Assembly: GCF_025602895.1 (NCBI RefSeq)
Contig: NW_026516214.1
Location: forward strand, 434,001-498,000
DNA length: 64,000 bases
Direction of reading: 5' to 3'
From: Polychytrium aggregatum
Lineage: Eukaryota > Chytridiomycota > Chytridiomycetes > Polychytriales
In this document: in pieces, positions 36,194 through 46,237 of the stretch
Numbering within the stretch: the first letter of the stretch is position 1
Layout of the letters: each line of letters begins with the position of its first letter
Made by a program: the position numbers and the translations under genes
Notes under the pieces: generated by a model
Told to the model about the DNA's origin: nothing
What the model saw: only the letters and a program-made list of their open reading frames with translations
The model's database searches: none

Positions 36194-38566
36194 TCACTTT
36201 GGCAGCCTCCGAGTGAAGACCGCCGGTCGCTCTCTGGTCTCCACAATCGACCTGCACACTGTGATCATGTTGCGCGCCGCATTGACGTCGCGATTCCACA
36301 CTGTCCGGCAGCTGGGATTCTTGCAGCTCCTGACAAAGTGGGAATTCGCAACGCTGGGCGCTTCCAGATCCCTCAGCCGAGAGGGCTTCAGGCAGTTGGA
36401 GCACACTTGCGAGGTGTTGAACTCGTTCGTCGAGGCCACCTTGACGCTTCCATGATGGTGATTGGGACGGCGTCGGTGGTGCTCGAATTGCTCAAAGTAC
36501 CGAGCAAACCGCTGCCTCCGAGGGCTGGATGCATAGCCCTTGCCCTGTCGCCATGACGCATTGCCAAAGGCGATCACCACATCGGTCCGTATTGGGGCGT
36601 GCTTCAGGACGGCCTTGCACATCCTGTCGACGGCCACTTGGCGCCTCTTGTGGCCCGTGAATCGATGGTGACGGGCCTTCTTGCCAAGGTGGAAGTCGAG
36701 CTGCACTCGCAGCTCCGGTCGCAGGACATGGGTGAGATGGACCTTGAAAGCCTCCGAGGACGACACCTTGGGTGAGGGAGTGGTCGACATCCAGGTCTCG
36801 ATGTCGAGGCGATACTTCATGATATTGTGCCACTTGGTGTTGGACGTATGGCCACACATTTGCTGGTAGTGGCCATTGGAGAATGAGACCACCTCGTCTT
36901 GGTGGCCCGGTGCTTGGATGACCGCCGTGAAGATGGAGCCGACTCCAGGATCGATGCCAATCCAAGTGGTGCGGTTGGGGTCTGGGTCGCCGATGTGGGT
37001 CTGGATGCGCTGTTCGGCAGTCGGAGGAGGCTCGATGGTCTCGGTGCGATCGGTTCGACGCAGAAACTTGACGAGACCGATGGTGCATCCAATGCCATCG
37101 GTGCTGATCTCGTAGTTGAACAGCTTCTTGTTCACGTCCCGCTCTTGGAAGAGGGAACTACGCAGCTTGAAGCAACTGCGCCAGAGACGATCCTGGTTGT
37201 TGACACCGTCCTCACCTTCTTCCTTGAGCATGTCCCTGGTGAGGCCAAGACGATGATCGGTGTCAAGGAGTTCCCAAAGAGTGACCGTGTCAATCTTGAC
37301 ATACTTGGCCCTTGCAGTGCACAGAGGAACCATCGTGCACACGGCCGGAGGAGTGTCAAGAGCGAGCTGCTTGAGGCACCACTTGATCCTGGCGGCCAGC
37401 TTGTTGATCTTGGCCTTGGTGGTGCCGAGCTCAGACTTGGCCGTGGTGAACCTCTTGTCGTCGGAGGGAATGCCTTGGGTAGTGAGCTCGTCTAGCTTGA
37501 CCTGGCGCTGCAGCTCGGTGACTCGGAGGGCGGGCATGTCACAGTCGATCCACTTGTGGACATTGTCGACCATCTTGTCTCGGGCGAGGATTCTCACATG
37601 GTGTGAGAGGCGATGGAGGGCCCGGAAGCGGTCCTGGTCGCTGCTGTACCGAAACTCGTCCAGGACGTGGCCAAAGTCTGGATAGAGGAACTCGAGATCG
37701 GCCTTGGGTGGAGTCTGCCCTGGTTTCTCGAAGAGCTCAAGACAAGCCTCGATGGCGTCGTGCTTGTGCTTGTTGGCAGGGAAGACGACAGCGCAGAAGC
37801 GGCGAAGGAGTCGCCAGTAGGCCAGGTCGAGGTGGGTGGTGCAGTTGGTAGCATAGGCATTGACAGCCAGTGTGAGAAGCTGACTGTGAGCACCATCAGG
37901 CAGACGAGGGGCCGGAGGCAGGTCTGCGTGCCGAGTGGTCTGGTAGTCGCCAAAGGAAGCGACCAGCTGCTTGTCGTATTTTTCATTGTCCCCGGTCGGC
38001 GAGAGGGCACCAGCCTGGACGATCGTGAAGCATTGGCGAACGAAAGCAGGGGTGGACTTGGAGATGACGGGGATGGGAAGATCCTGCTCGATGCACCGGA
38101 GGATGTGCAGGTTGAGCAGCCTGGATGCCTCGAACTGGATCTGGGTCATGGCCTCGACGGTGGCCTGGATCTTGTCGCGGAGAGCGGGATTGAGACAACA
38201 GCCATCCATCGTCTGCTTGAAGCAGCTGAACTGAGGGGCGGATGACCTTCCATCCACGAGTGGGACGACAGAACTCTTGAGGGGCCGGTATTTGGGACAC
38301 TTGCTGGTGTTGCTTCGCTGATGATCGGTGCCATCGCACTTGCGACATCGCTTGCCGGTACTCGAGGAAGTAGATGGACCAGGCTCGGTGGGATCGACAT
38401 CCATTGGATCTGCAGAAGCAGTGGTGGTGAGCGACGGAGCAACAGACGACCAAGCATGCGTGGGATCAGAATACGAACCAGAGACAGGCTCCGACTGTGA
38501 CTTGGCTTTCTTGGGCCTGGGTGGCCGAGGCTGGCCATCACCGGTACCCTTATGCTTCGGAGGCAT
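36194..38566 (-). CDS. Fanzor (eukaryotic TnpB-like) RNA-guided nuclease
   Basis: 790 residues from the ATG at 38566 (MPPKHKG). The upstream in-frame ATG at 38695 overlaps a TATA sequence, so it is an unlikely start. The N-terminus is basic (PRPPRPKKAK, possible nuclear signal), followed by a zinc-knuckle-like cluster (KRCRKCDGTDHQRSNTSKC). A long helical region precedes the RuvC domain. RuvC-I is WIGIDPGVGSIFTAVI with Asp539. A middle block reads VVIAFGNASWRQGKGYASSP. The zinc finger has Cys722 and Cys725 (VCSNC), then CKNPSC. RuvC-III is WNRDVNAARNM with Asp760. This order (RuvC-I, RuvC-II region, CxxC/CxxxxC finger, RuvC-III) is that of TnpB/Fanzor. No glutamate sits in the VVIAFGNAS motif where TnpB has its RuvC-II acid. 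The reading frame is intact. Family members cut DNA guided by an RNA made from the element's 3' side; activity here is untested. Confidence 0.9.
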   Translation of the reverse strand: MPPKHKGTGDGQPRPPRPKKAKSQSEPVSGSYSDPTHAWSSVAPSLTTTASADPMDVDPTEPGPSTSSSTGKRCRKCDGTDHQRSNTSKCPKYRPLKSSVVPLVDGRSSAPQFSCFKQTMDGCCLNPALRDKIQATVEAMTQIQFEASRLLNLHILRCIEQDLPIPVISKSTPAFVRQCFTIVQAGALSPTGDNEKYDKQLVASFGDYQTTRHADLPPAPRLPDGAHSQLLTLAVNAYATNCTTHLDLAYWRLLRRFCAVVFPANKHKHDAIEACLELFEKPGQTPPKADLEFLYPDFGHVLDEFRYSSDQDRFRALHRLSHHVRILARDKMVDNVHKWIDCDMPALRVTELQRQVKLDELTTQGIPSDDKRFTTAKSELGTTKAKINKLAARIKWCLKQLALDTPPAVCTMVPLCTARAKYVKIDTVTLWELLDTDHRLGLTRDMLKEEGEDGVNNQDRLWRSCFKLRSSLFQERDVNKKLFNYEISTDGIGCTIGLVKFLRRTDRTETIEPPPTAEQRIQTHIGDPDPNRTTWIGIDPGVGSIFTAVIQAPGHQDEVVSFSNGHYQQMCGHTSNTKWHNIMKYRLDIETWMSTTPSPKVSSSEAFKVHLTHVLRPELRVQLDFHLGKKARHHRFTGHKRRQVAVDRMCKAVLKHAPIRTDVVIAFGNASWRQGKGYASSPRRQRFARYFEQFEHHRRRPNHHHGSVKVASTNEFNTSQVCSNCLKPSRLRDLEAPSVANSHFVRSCKNPSCRTVWNRDVNAARNMITVCRSIVETRERPAVFTRRLPK

Positions 38567-38694
38567 GGGGGCAGAGGATGCTGGATGCCTGCCAGTGGTA
38601 CTGGTCAGAACAGAGACTTTTTTATCGTACAATAGCGCGATGATCAGATCAAGGCGAGATGAGGGAAGAAAGCAGCAGAGACGAAGGTGTGGCA

Positions 38695-38700
38695 TTTATA
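38695..38700 (-). promoter_or_regulatory. TATA box of the Fanzor gene
   Basis: TATAAA on the minus strand, 129 bp upstream of the chosen Fanzor ATG and downstream of the transposase stop. It implies a separate Fanzor promoter inside the element. Confidence 0.55.
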
Positions 38701-38807
38701 CCCGAGAGCAGGAGCCCGTCTTTGCGGGTTGGTTGGGGAAGCGACCTGTTCAAAAATCGCCGAGAGGTTGAAGCCAGGGATGTGAACGCGAAAATGGCGG
38801 CGTGATT

Positions 38808-38872
38808 GGAGGGACAACCCCAAATTGGAGGAACTCAACCCCAAATCGGTGGGGACTCAACCCCAAAGAAGT
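38808..38872 (-). repeat. tandem ~21-bp repeat at the transposase 3' end
   Basis: On the minus strand, three copies of a unit starting tttggggttg (tttggggttgagtccccacc, tttggggttgagttcctcca, tttggggttgtccctccaa). The transposase frame runs into it and stops (GVESPPIWG). Confidence 0.8.
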
Positions 38873-39641
38873 TCTCGATGGGATTGAAGTCGGGTGAAGC
38901 AGGTGGGGTGAAGATCACTGACCATCCTCGGCGATCGATGCAGTCCAGGACAGCCCGTGTCTTGTGCATGCTGACATTGTCCATCACAATCACAGAGTCG
39001 TCTGGGAAGCTCGCTCGCTCAAAGAACTCGACCATCGAGTGTGTCTTGAATGATGTGGGGATGTACATGCGATGCAGCACACCAGAGTGGTTGATGGCAA
39101 ATGCAGCCGAGACAGACTTGTGCTTCATGTGATTGCGCTGGCGAAGAGGAGCACCCCTCGGTGAGTATCCGTAGAGCGGAAAGGTGGTTCGTCTGATCCC
39201 TGTCTCGTCGACAAAAACGAATCGTCGTGGGTCGATGGAGCGGACCTGGTCCCTGAACTGTGCCACTCGCTCATCCAGTCGCTTGGACTTGTAGAGGTGT
39301 GTTGCCCTCTTGTGTGAGAGACCTGCTCGGTGGATGGCAGTGTGGTAGAGTGAGAGTGATACTTTCCTCTGGAGGATGGACTCGAGCTTGCATCGCAACA
39401 CAGGACCAATCTGGAACGGGTCCTGTTCAATCAGGGTGCGAATGACTGGACATGCCTGCTCGAAGAAAGTGGATCTGCGAGCTGGGACCCGGGATGGGTC
39501 ATCCAGCTTGCATCCTCGGTGCCATCGATGGATGGTGCTCTTGGATACACTGAATATGGAGGCGACCTTACGCAGGCTATGGATGAGGGCGTAGCATCGC
39601 AATGCGGCGGTGCGAAAGTCGGATGTGTGGCGAATGGTCAT
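38835..39641 (-). CDS. Tc1/mariner-type DD34E transposase, C-terminally shortened
   Basis: 268 residues. The N-terminus has a helix-turn-helix (LRKVASIFSVSKSTIHRWHRG, ~23-43) that binds the element ends. The catalytic core shows Asp145 (FVFVDETGIR), Asp221 (VIVMDNVSMHKT) and Glu256 (PDFNPIENFF), with 34 residues between the last two, i.e. DD34E as in Tc1. All three acids are present. After PIENFF the protein ends within 10 residues in sequence derived from the tandem repeat, whereas Tc1-type proteins usually continue for tens of residues. It may therefore be impaired. The start is 84 bp from the element end. Confidence 0.88.
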   Translation of the reverse strand: MTIRHTSDFRTAALRCYALIHSLRKVASIFSVSKSTIHRWHRGCKLDDPSRVPARRSTFFEQACPVIRTLIEQDPFQIGPVLRCKLESILQRKVSLSLYHTAIHRAGLSHKRATHLYKSKRLDERVAQFRDQVRSIDPRRFVFVDETGIRRTTFPLYGYSPRGAPLRQRNHMKHKSVSAAFAINHSGVLHRMYIPTSFKTHSMVEFFERASFPDDSVIVMDNVSMHKTRAVLDCIDRRGWSVIFTPPASPDFNPIENFFGVESPPIWG

Positions 39642-39896
39642 GGCCAGCGCGCGATAACATTGGGTAACAAAATATTCGATGAATGGTCAAAAACCCGGGT
39701 GTCCCGTTTTTTATTGGATCTACTGTAAACTATTGGCCAAATCTGGGTGGCCCTCTCAACGCTCAAACCCTGCGCGCCACTTGCGGCTGCTGGGGATTTG
39801 ATCGGAGACTTTGTTGAGTATTTCTCCTCCATTCAGTCCAATCCCTGCATCACTGGCCTCACACCGTTTCCGCCGGACCGGGTATCTCGCGCCGCG

Positions 39897-42800
39897 ATGG
39901 TCAGAAAGGGATCCGGCTCTGTCAAAGTAAACGCGAAGAATGTGTCGAACGCAGTCCTGACGCATCAGGTCTTTCAATCGTTGCTGTCAAGCCCCATTCG
40001 CGTCGAGGCATTTGAGTTTTTTCATAACGCGCTCACGTCGGGATTCGACAGAAGTGCTGACCTGTCATCCGATGCAACTGCCAAGCTCGATCGAAGATTC
40101 AGTCTCGTCAAGGCCTATGATGAGTTCTCAGGGATCCTCCCAGAAAAGCCAAGTCCGACGTTTATTGACGCCGCTTTCGCGCTGGCTCGATGGAGCACCC
40201 GGCGGCTGCTCTCGCTGAGGGATTGTCTTCTCGACCCTATCCACCAGGAAGCCCCACCACAGCCGCTGTGGGGCTATCTGGAAATATTGAATGCAGCGCA
40301 CGAGTCCCTCTCGGCTTACGAATCCGAGAATATTGTCAACCCATCGGCCTACGAAATTGTGTGGAAAAAATACGGTGTCGAGGTTCTGAACATGGATCCA
40401 CAGAACATGGGCATTGATGAAGGGACGCTCCAGAACGGCGCCGTTCTATACTATACGGAGCTCTGCAAGGACCAAATTGCCTCCATTTCCCTGGAGGAGC
40501 TTATACAGACCATCTATCACTTGACTGGCCTCGGCTTGGGATACAGCATTTTCCCGCTGTTTGCGGAGCAGCTACACTTGAAATGCGGCATCATCCGACT
40601 CAAACACGAGGTCATCCCCAGGCTCTTGGCCCTTACCCTGATCCAGGCTCACTTGGAAAACTACCGTCTCCTCGAAGCGATCATCTGCAATTTCAAGTCA
40701 CTGGTCTCGGGAGATGCGGCAAACCTTGCACTTGAACTCAGCTGCCATCTTCCCAATGGTGAATGCACGAGCTTGCTGGTCGATCACTTCAAGGGACTCT
40801 TTACTGCCGAGGGCATCTGCACGGCTTTCTTGCCGCTGGTGATGATGGGGAATACCCACTCGCTGGCCATTCTGGAGTTGTGCGTCATGGAGTTGATGGA
40901 TCAGTCAAACGAACCGGATGATGCAGATCCAGACAACGCCTCCGTTCGAAGCTCCGTATTCCGCCTCTCGGTTGCTGCGTCGCGCTCCAAAAAACCCCGC
41001 ACCAGCGTTGCGCTGCGCTCGACTTTGGCTAGCCGCGTCCCGCCCAAAGAGCCCCGAGCTATCAACACATCCGATGAGAGCATCAGATTGAAAATGGATG
41101 CACAGCAACTCCAGTTCATATCCCTCTCGACATACGTAATGATTATTCTCTCGGCTGTCGGCGGCAAGGCCCCTCCAAGTGCCGTAAGCGAGCTGTGCGC
41201 TTTCTTTGAGGATTGCTGCCATCCCAACCTCCTCGAAACAGTTCCAGCCAAAGTTCACAAGCAGCTCATAGAAGAAGTGTTTATGTTCTCATGCGAGCAG
41301 AATCTCTCGGGTGTGATCTCGGCCATGATGGAAATCAAGTGGATGCCTGCCTCGATTGAAAAGTCGTTCATGAGGGCTGTCGATCTGGGCCACCAAAATG
41401 TTGTCCATATCTTTCTCGAATACTATCTCGGCGCCGAACCCAAGAACAACCCATTTGAACTGCCGCGATTGTTCTTTGACGGCGACATCTTTGCGCTCCT
41501 CCCTCTAGCAGCTGAGCGCTTTCCAAGCGAGGCCTCGTGGTTCTTGGAGCAGATTTCACTGATCCCCATCCCGGCTGCTCTTCCGCGGTTCAAAACCCGA
41601 TCTGCGTTTGTGCCGTCGTCCCCGGTACTAGGCATCAAGTTTGGAGTAATGAAGTTGAGCACCGCGATAACATCCGTTCGCAGCACCACGTTCTGGAGCG
41701 CCGTATCCGTTCGGTCCCAGCTTCGGCGGGGCTCTGGCTCAGACGACTTTGAAATCGAAAGCACAATATGCATGGTACCAGAGGGGCTTCTCACCCGGGA
41801 TGCCCGCTACAACCTTGCCATTGGGCCGCGCTATTTTCACGCCAACCCGTTTATCCGACTACTGGCCACCGGGGACGAGAATATCATCCTTCAGCCGGTG
41901 ATGCGTGCTCTCATTGAGTACCACTGGGTCCGCGGATACTTTTGGATTCGCTTTGTTGCTCAGTTCCTGACGACCCTGACTCATATATTGATTGTCTCGT
42001 GGTTTTTTGTCCTTGTCGTTCAGGTGAACCTGGACCCGAGCGATCTGGGAGCTGCGCAAAGCATGTTTACAGTGTCCTTCGTGGTTCTCTTTGGGTCGCT
42101 CTTCTTCCTAGGCCAAGAGCTTCGCGAGTTCCTCGATGCCCCGCAAAAGTACATGTCCTCCATATCCAACGCCATCGATATCGGAATCCACATGATCTCC
42201 ATCATCATCATAATCCAAGCCGTTTACCTTGGAGGATACGTCCCACCGCTGCTGATGGCAATCATTCTCGTGTTTTGTGCAACTCGGATTCTACTTCACC
42301 TTCGTGTGATTCCAAGCATCGGACCGATGATACGCATCTGGGTCTCTGCAACGATGAATGTTTTGCCGATTCTTGTTCCAATGGCGATCATAGTTGTGAG
42401 CTTTGCGGCCGGGTTCTACATGATTCAGCTCACGCTGCCACAAATTGGATCAGCCGTGGTGTCCTTCGGCTCATCAGTCCAAATCGTGCTCACGATTGGA
42501 ACAAATGATTACACGTAGGTGCACGGGATGTCGCAAACTGGATGTACTATGTCTGCATCCGGGCCTTTCCGATGACCCATCCCCACACTCTTCAGAGTCC
42601 AATGATTCCGAACCGCACTTTGGATCAACACTAGCCCATCGCCTTACCAGTCTTCTACCCCTCCGTTCACCAGGGTTCTGCAGAACTCCTTGAATCCACA
42701 AGTGTTCACCCTGAGAATGCTGTTTTGGTTTACGTTTGTGATCTTCCTGGTAATTTTGTGTGTCTCGGAACTATGAAGCTCAAAGTGGCTCCTTGGAAAT

Positions 42801-44416
42801 GGTTGTGGTTAGATTGAGTGGTCATAATCGAATTGCACAATGTCTTCAGGAAGGACTGAATGCCTCGGCCGAGCAATGATTTGGCGATGTGTGCCGACAT
42901 GCTAACTACTGGTGCTCGTTTGATACACCAGTTGAATATCATCGTTGCCTTGATGACGGTGAATGTCGTGGATATCCACTCCAACCTGAATGCTGCCTGG
43001 CTGATGGAGATTGCCGATTTGATGGTAGAGTTGGACCTGCTGTGGCCTGTTCCGATTCGCTACTCCCTGAAGCCTCGCAAAGCTTTGGAAAGAAAAGTCC
43101 ATCCAGTCACAACGATCTCAAGCCACGGCGGTCCAACAGATTTCTACGGCGGCATGGTGCTGTCTAGTGCCCAATCGACATACGTTTATTTGTACACCTG
43201 GCCAACCTCGCAAGTTTCGGCTGGACGCTGGTGGCATAGCATTGATGACTCCAAGGCCAGTCCCGAAAGTCAGATTGTCAACGAGGAGGAATACGACAAA
43301 TCCAACCTGATTCAGGGCATGGGAAAGTGGACGAGCGCCATCTACACACAAATCGAAATGAAGAGAATGCTCGAGGAATCTACGGAGAAACTCGACTTTC
43401 CGATGAAGATGCCGTCGCCAGACGAAGCGACTCAATCCGTGCCCTCCCTCAAAAAAAGTGAGGAGATATCGGGTGTCTCGAAAGGCAACATATCGTCGGA
43501 CTATAGCTCGTACTCGATTGCGCGATCTGTGGGTGACTCTTTGACAGCCATATCCAAGAGCTCGCGGGATAATGCCAAATCCGGCCTGAGCTTGACTGGG
43601 GGCAACAGCAACTGGAATAATCTCTTCCGTCGAGACCGATCTCCCTCCCTTGGAGCCTCCCCGCGGCAAAATCAGGACAACAGCAACTCAGCGCAGTGCC
43701 CAGACCCAATCGGTTCCCGATCGGAAGGAGTCAGTGGATCGGCCGCCGCCCAGAGCATAAATTCGCTGACGCGGTTTCGAGAAAGCCCACCCCAATTCAA
43801 GCCTCCTGCAGCGCTAGCAGAGCAGCGTTTGATAGAGCCACCGGGCGAATCCATCATTCCGATGATGTCCGTGAGAAGCACGAGTAGGTTCGAAGCTGCA
43901 GAGGCCACCGCCATCGGCGCCGGTAAATCCGAGCCACCAGGATCCGCTAGCACTTTGGGCCCACCGGTTCCGTTTGGAATGAAGGCTCCAACCGCTGGCG
44001 AAAAGGAGGCATGCTCCACAGTCGAAGCCACCCAACCTACGACGGCCGTGAGGAGGTACTGGACCGACGGTGCCGGACTCCGTGTGTCTAGACAGACTCT
44101 TGATGATCCAAACAAGAACCATGATCCAATCGGGGGCACCGGGCCCTCACTACCTCAGATATCGGAGGGACTCCAAAGCTTCAAGGCGGAGGCCCTTGAA
44201 AGCATTACGGACCTCAAGGCTCTCATCCGTTCGCTCTGCAAATCCATCAAAGATCAGATCCAGGAACAGGCCGCCGACATGAGAGCAACCGAGTCTCGAA
44301 TTCAGCATGAGCGTGAGGAGCGCAACCGAATCATGATCAAGGTGAATTTAGAGGTGCAGCGATTTGCCAAGCAATACCAACTCTCGACCGCCACGAGTTC
44401 CAAATACAGCTCGTGA
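39897..44416 (+). CDS. TRP-like cation channel, copy B
   Basis: Exons 39897-42514, 42674-42749 and 42932-44416 join in frame to 1392 residues. The intron positions are identical to copy A (after the pore helix and within S6), but intron 2 here is GT-AG. Order: long helical N-terminus, pre-S1 (FIRLLATGDENIILQPVMRALIEYHW), S1 to S5, pore segment ending LTIGTNDYT, S6 (FTLRMLFWFTFVIFL / LNIIVALMTVNVVDIHSN). A Ser/Pro-rich tail with a coiled coil (ITDLKALIRSLCKSIKDQIQEQAADM) follows. I chose the ATG at 39897 (gccgcgATGg) because it aligns with copy A's start region; an ATG at 39747 is in frame but only 22 bp from the transposon end. Transmembrane regions match copy A closely, while tails diverge. 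Confidence 0.78.
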
Positions 44417-44554
44417 AAGTACAAACGGGATCGCTCTCGCTAGCACTGCAGCTGTAGCTGTATCCGAAAAATAAAACAAAATATCCACATGAACCAGAAT
44501 CATCCACTGGCAATATTCCCTAGCTTAGCAGGAAGCCTCCAAGAACAAACCACG

Positions 44555-46237
44555 TCATTTTGCCAGTGAGTCCGACCCCAGGCAGTCCCGCCTCGCCGCC
44601 GCCGCCGCATCGCTCACTCCCGCTGACCCGGATGCCCGACTCCCAGGTGCGAAATTTATCGGTCCTGTGGAATGGGGGTTGCTGTCGATCGGGGCCTTGG
44701 CAAACAACGTCCGTGAAGTTGCTCTTTGTATCTTGGGCACAGCCCTGTTTGGCAGGACCTCGAATGGCGGCTGGCTTGGGGCCGGAATCTCAAGGGCACG
44801 CGAGATCTGTGGTGTCTTCGAGGGGATCTTGATGGGGCGATGGCCGATGGGAGTTCTCCCAGCAACCGACCCTTGGGAGCCTTTGCTGATGATCGGCGTG
44901 ACCATAGCAACGGCGTTGTTGCCTCCGACATTGGGCTGGGCGCCAAACAAATTTACACCGCCGATACGGCCAGAGCGAGTGTGGGCCGCCATCGTGTGAA
45001 TTGTCTGCACGGGGCCGTGGCTCCCTCTGGCCTCGACGGCGACTTGGAAGGCAGCAAAGCCTGTGCTGGAAGCGGCAGCAGCACCGCCGGCCGGGGCAGG
45101 TGCCAGGCGGAAAATATCAGGGGTTCCTGAAGTTCGCCGGCGCTTCTCGTTTCCACTCTGATTTGGCAGCTCATGGTCATCGGAGGACTCATGATGGATA
45201 GTAAGGACAGGATCCAGCTGGTTTGTACCGGGGCGGCCTCCGATCGAACCAGATAATCGACCCTCGCGAGTGGGATGGTTTCCACAAGGCAGCGATGGCG
45301 ACGACGACGGTTCTACCGAGTCGCCGGCACAGGACAGAAGGTGACAATTAGCGTCCGATCGCTGAAGACAGGAGTCCTCGACTGCGTAATACTCGTCCAT
45401 TAAGTGGAGGTACTCGCTCATGGTATTGACGGGAATGTCTGCCAGAACGCCATCGCTGGATCGGCGGATCGAGGGCTGATGGGGCGGCGGGTCGAGCCCG
45501 GACAAGGACGGGTCGTCGTTTTCGCAGAGGTACGTACCCGCCTGAACCTTGTCCATCAAAAAGACTCCTTCGTTCATGTCGACATCATCGAGCGCTGCAC
45601 AGGAGGGTGTGAGGCGGCTCTCCTCTTCGAGCAATGGGTCAACATAGACCTGATCGGGCTCGCCCGCGAATCCCGCAAAGCCGTCGCCCATGGAGCTGCC
45701 GCCGCTGCAGAGGGTGTGCGGGGCGTCACTCGAGGACAGGCTCCTGACCAGCAAGTAGTGATCTTGCAGCGAGTGAGCAAGAGGAGTCTTGATTGGATTG
45801 CTGGGCATGCGTGTGGGCGAGCGGGGGAGGCTGGATTCATGGTCATCGGTCTCGCTGTCCGCGTCGGGGGCATGGAGACTGGCGAGCGCGTCGCCACCGA
45901 CGAGGTAGTCCCGATGGGTCAGGGTCGCTCCAGCGCTCTTGGAGGTTGTCAGGCGGCATGGAAACGGCACCTCCATGCCCTGCAACGGTCGACGGCTGGC
46001 TGTCGGGGTCGATGTCGTCAAAGCCTGGAATCCGTGGATGGTGCTGGGCGTCAGCTCGGGACGAAAGTCGGGAGGATAAGGCCGCGGATGGCATGGGGTT
46101 TGCGATGGGTCGGCAAAGAGGCCGGGGTGCTTCAGATGGTGACGGGTCGGAGACGATGTTGGGCTGGAGTCGAGATCGCTGCGGGATCGCTGGGACCAGA
46201 TCTCCCTATGGGGACGCGGATGCGGCTGTGTGCTCAT
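44555..46237 (-). CDS. unrecognised Ser/Pro-rich protein
   Basis: Open frame of 560 residues, no intron needed. Rich in Ser, Pro, Thr and acidic patches, with a few non-repetitive stretches such as VNTMSEYLHLMDEYYAVEDSC near residue 290. No domain, signal peptide or membrane segment is recognised, so it is probably largely disordered and perhaps regulatory. The opposite strand also has a long open frame (45404-46789), but its composition looks like the shadow of this one. Only 138 bp separate its stop from the stop of channel B. Confidence 0.55.
   Translation of the reverse strand: MSTQPHPRPHREIWSQRSRSDLDSSPTSSPTRHHLKHPGLFADPSQTPCHPRPYPPDFRPELTPSTIHGFQALTTSTPTASRRPLQGMEVPFPCRLTTSKSAGATLTHRDYLVGGDALASLHAPDADSETDDHESSLPRSPTRMPSNPIKTPLAHSLQDHYLLVRSLSSSDAPHTLCSGGSSMGDGFAGFAGEPDQVYVDPLLEEESRLTPSCAALDDVDMNEGVFLMDKVQAGTYLCENDDPSLSGLDPPPHQPSIRRSSDGVLADIPVNTMSEYLHLMDEYYAVEDSCLQRSDANCHLLSCAGDSVEPSSSPSLPCGNHPTREGRLSGSIGGRPGTNQLDPVLTIHHESSDDHELPNQSGNEKRRRTSGTPDIFRLAPAPAGGAAAASSTGFAAFQVAVEARGSHGPVQTIHTMAAHTRSGRIGGVNLFGAQPNVGGNNAVAMVTPIISKGSQGSVAGRTPIGHRPIKIPSKTPQISRALEIPAPSQPPFEVLPNRAVPKIQRATSRTLFAKAPIDSNPHSTGPINFAPGSRASGSAGVSDAAAAARRDCLGSDSLAK

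Larger units (their letters stand above)
36096..39725 (-). mobile_element. full Tc1/mariner-type element carrying transposase and Fanzor
   Basis: 3.63 kb between TA at 36094-36095 and TA at 39726-39727. Left end CACTTTATTCAGAAAAAAAC then gggacaatatag. The right end, read inward on the minus strand, is CAGTAGATCCAATAAAAAAC then gggacacccggg. Both genes face left: transposase (39641-38835) then Fanzor (38566-36194), the order seen for tnpA-tnpB in bacterial elements. Fanzor genes riding in Tc1/mariner-like elements are known in fungi. Only ~98 bp separate the Fanzor stop from the left end. Confidence 0.88.

Noticed and set aside
38567-38695. Longer Fanzor N-terminus starting at 38695
   Set aside because: That ATG overlaps a TATAAA sequence, so it would lie upstream of the expected transcription start; the ATG at 38566 is followed by the basic leader.
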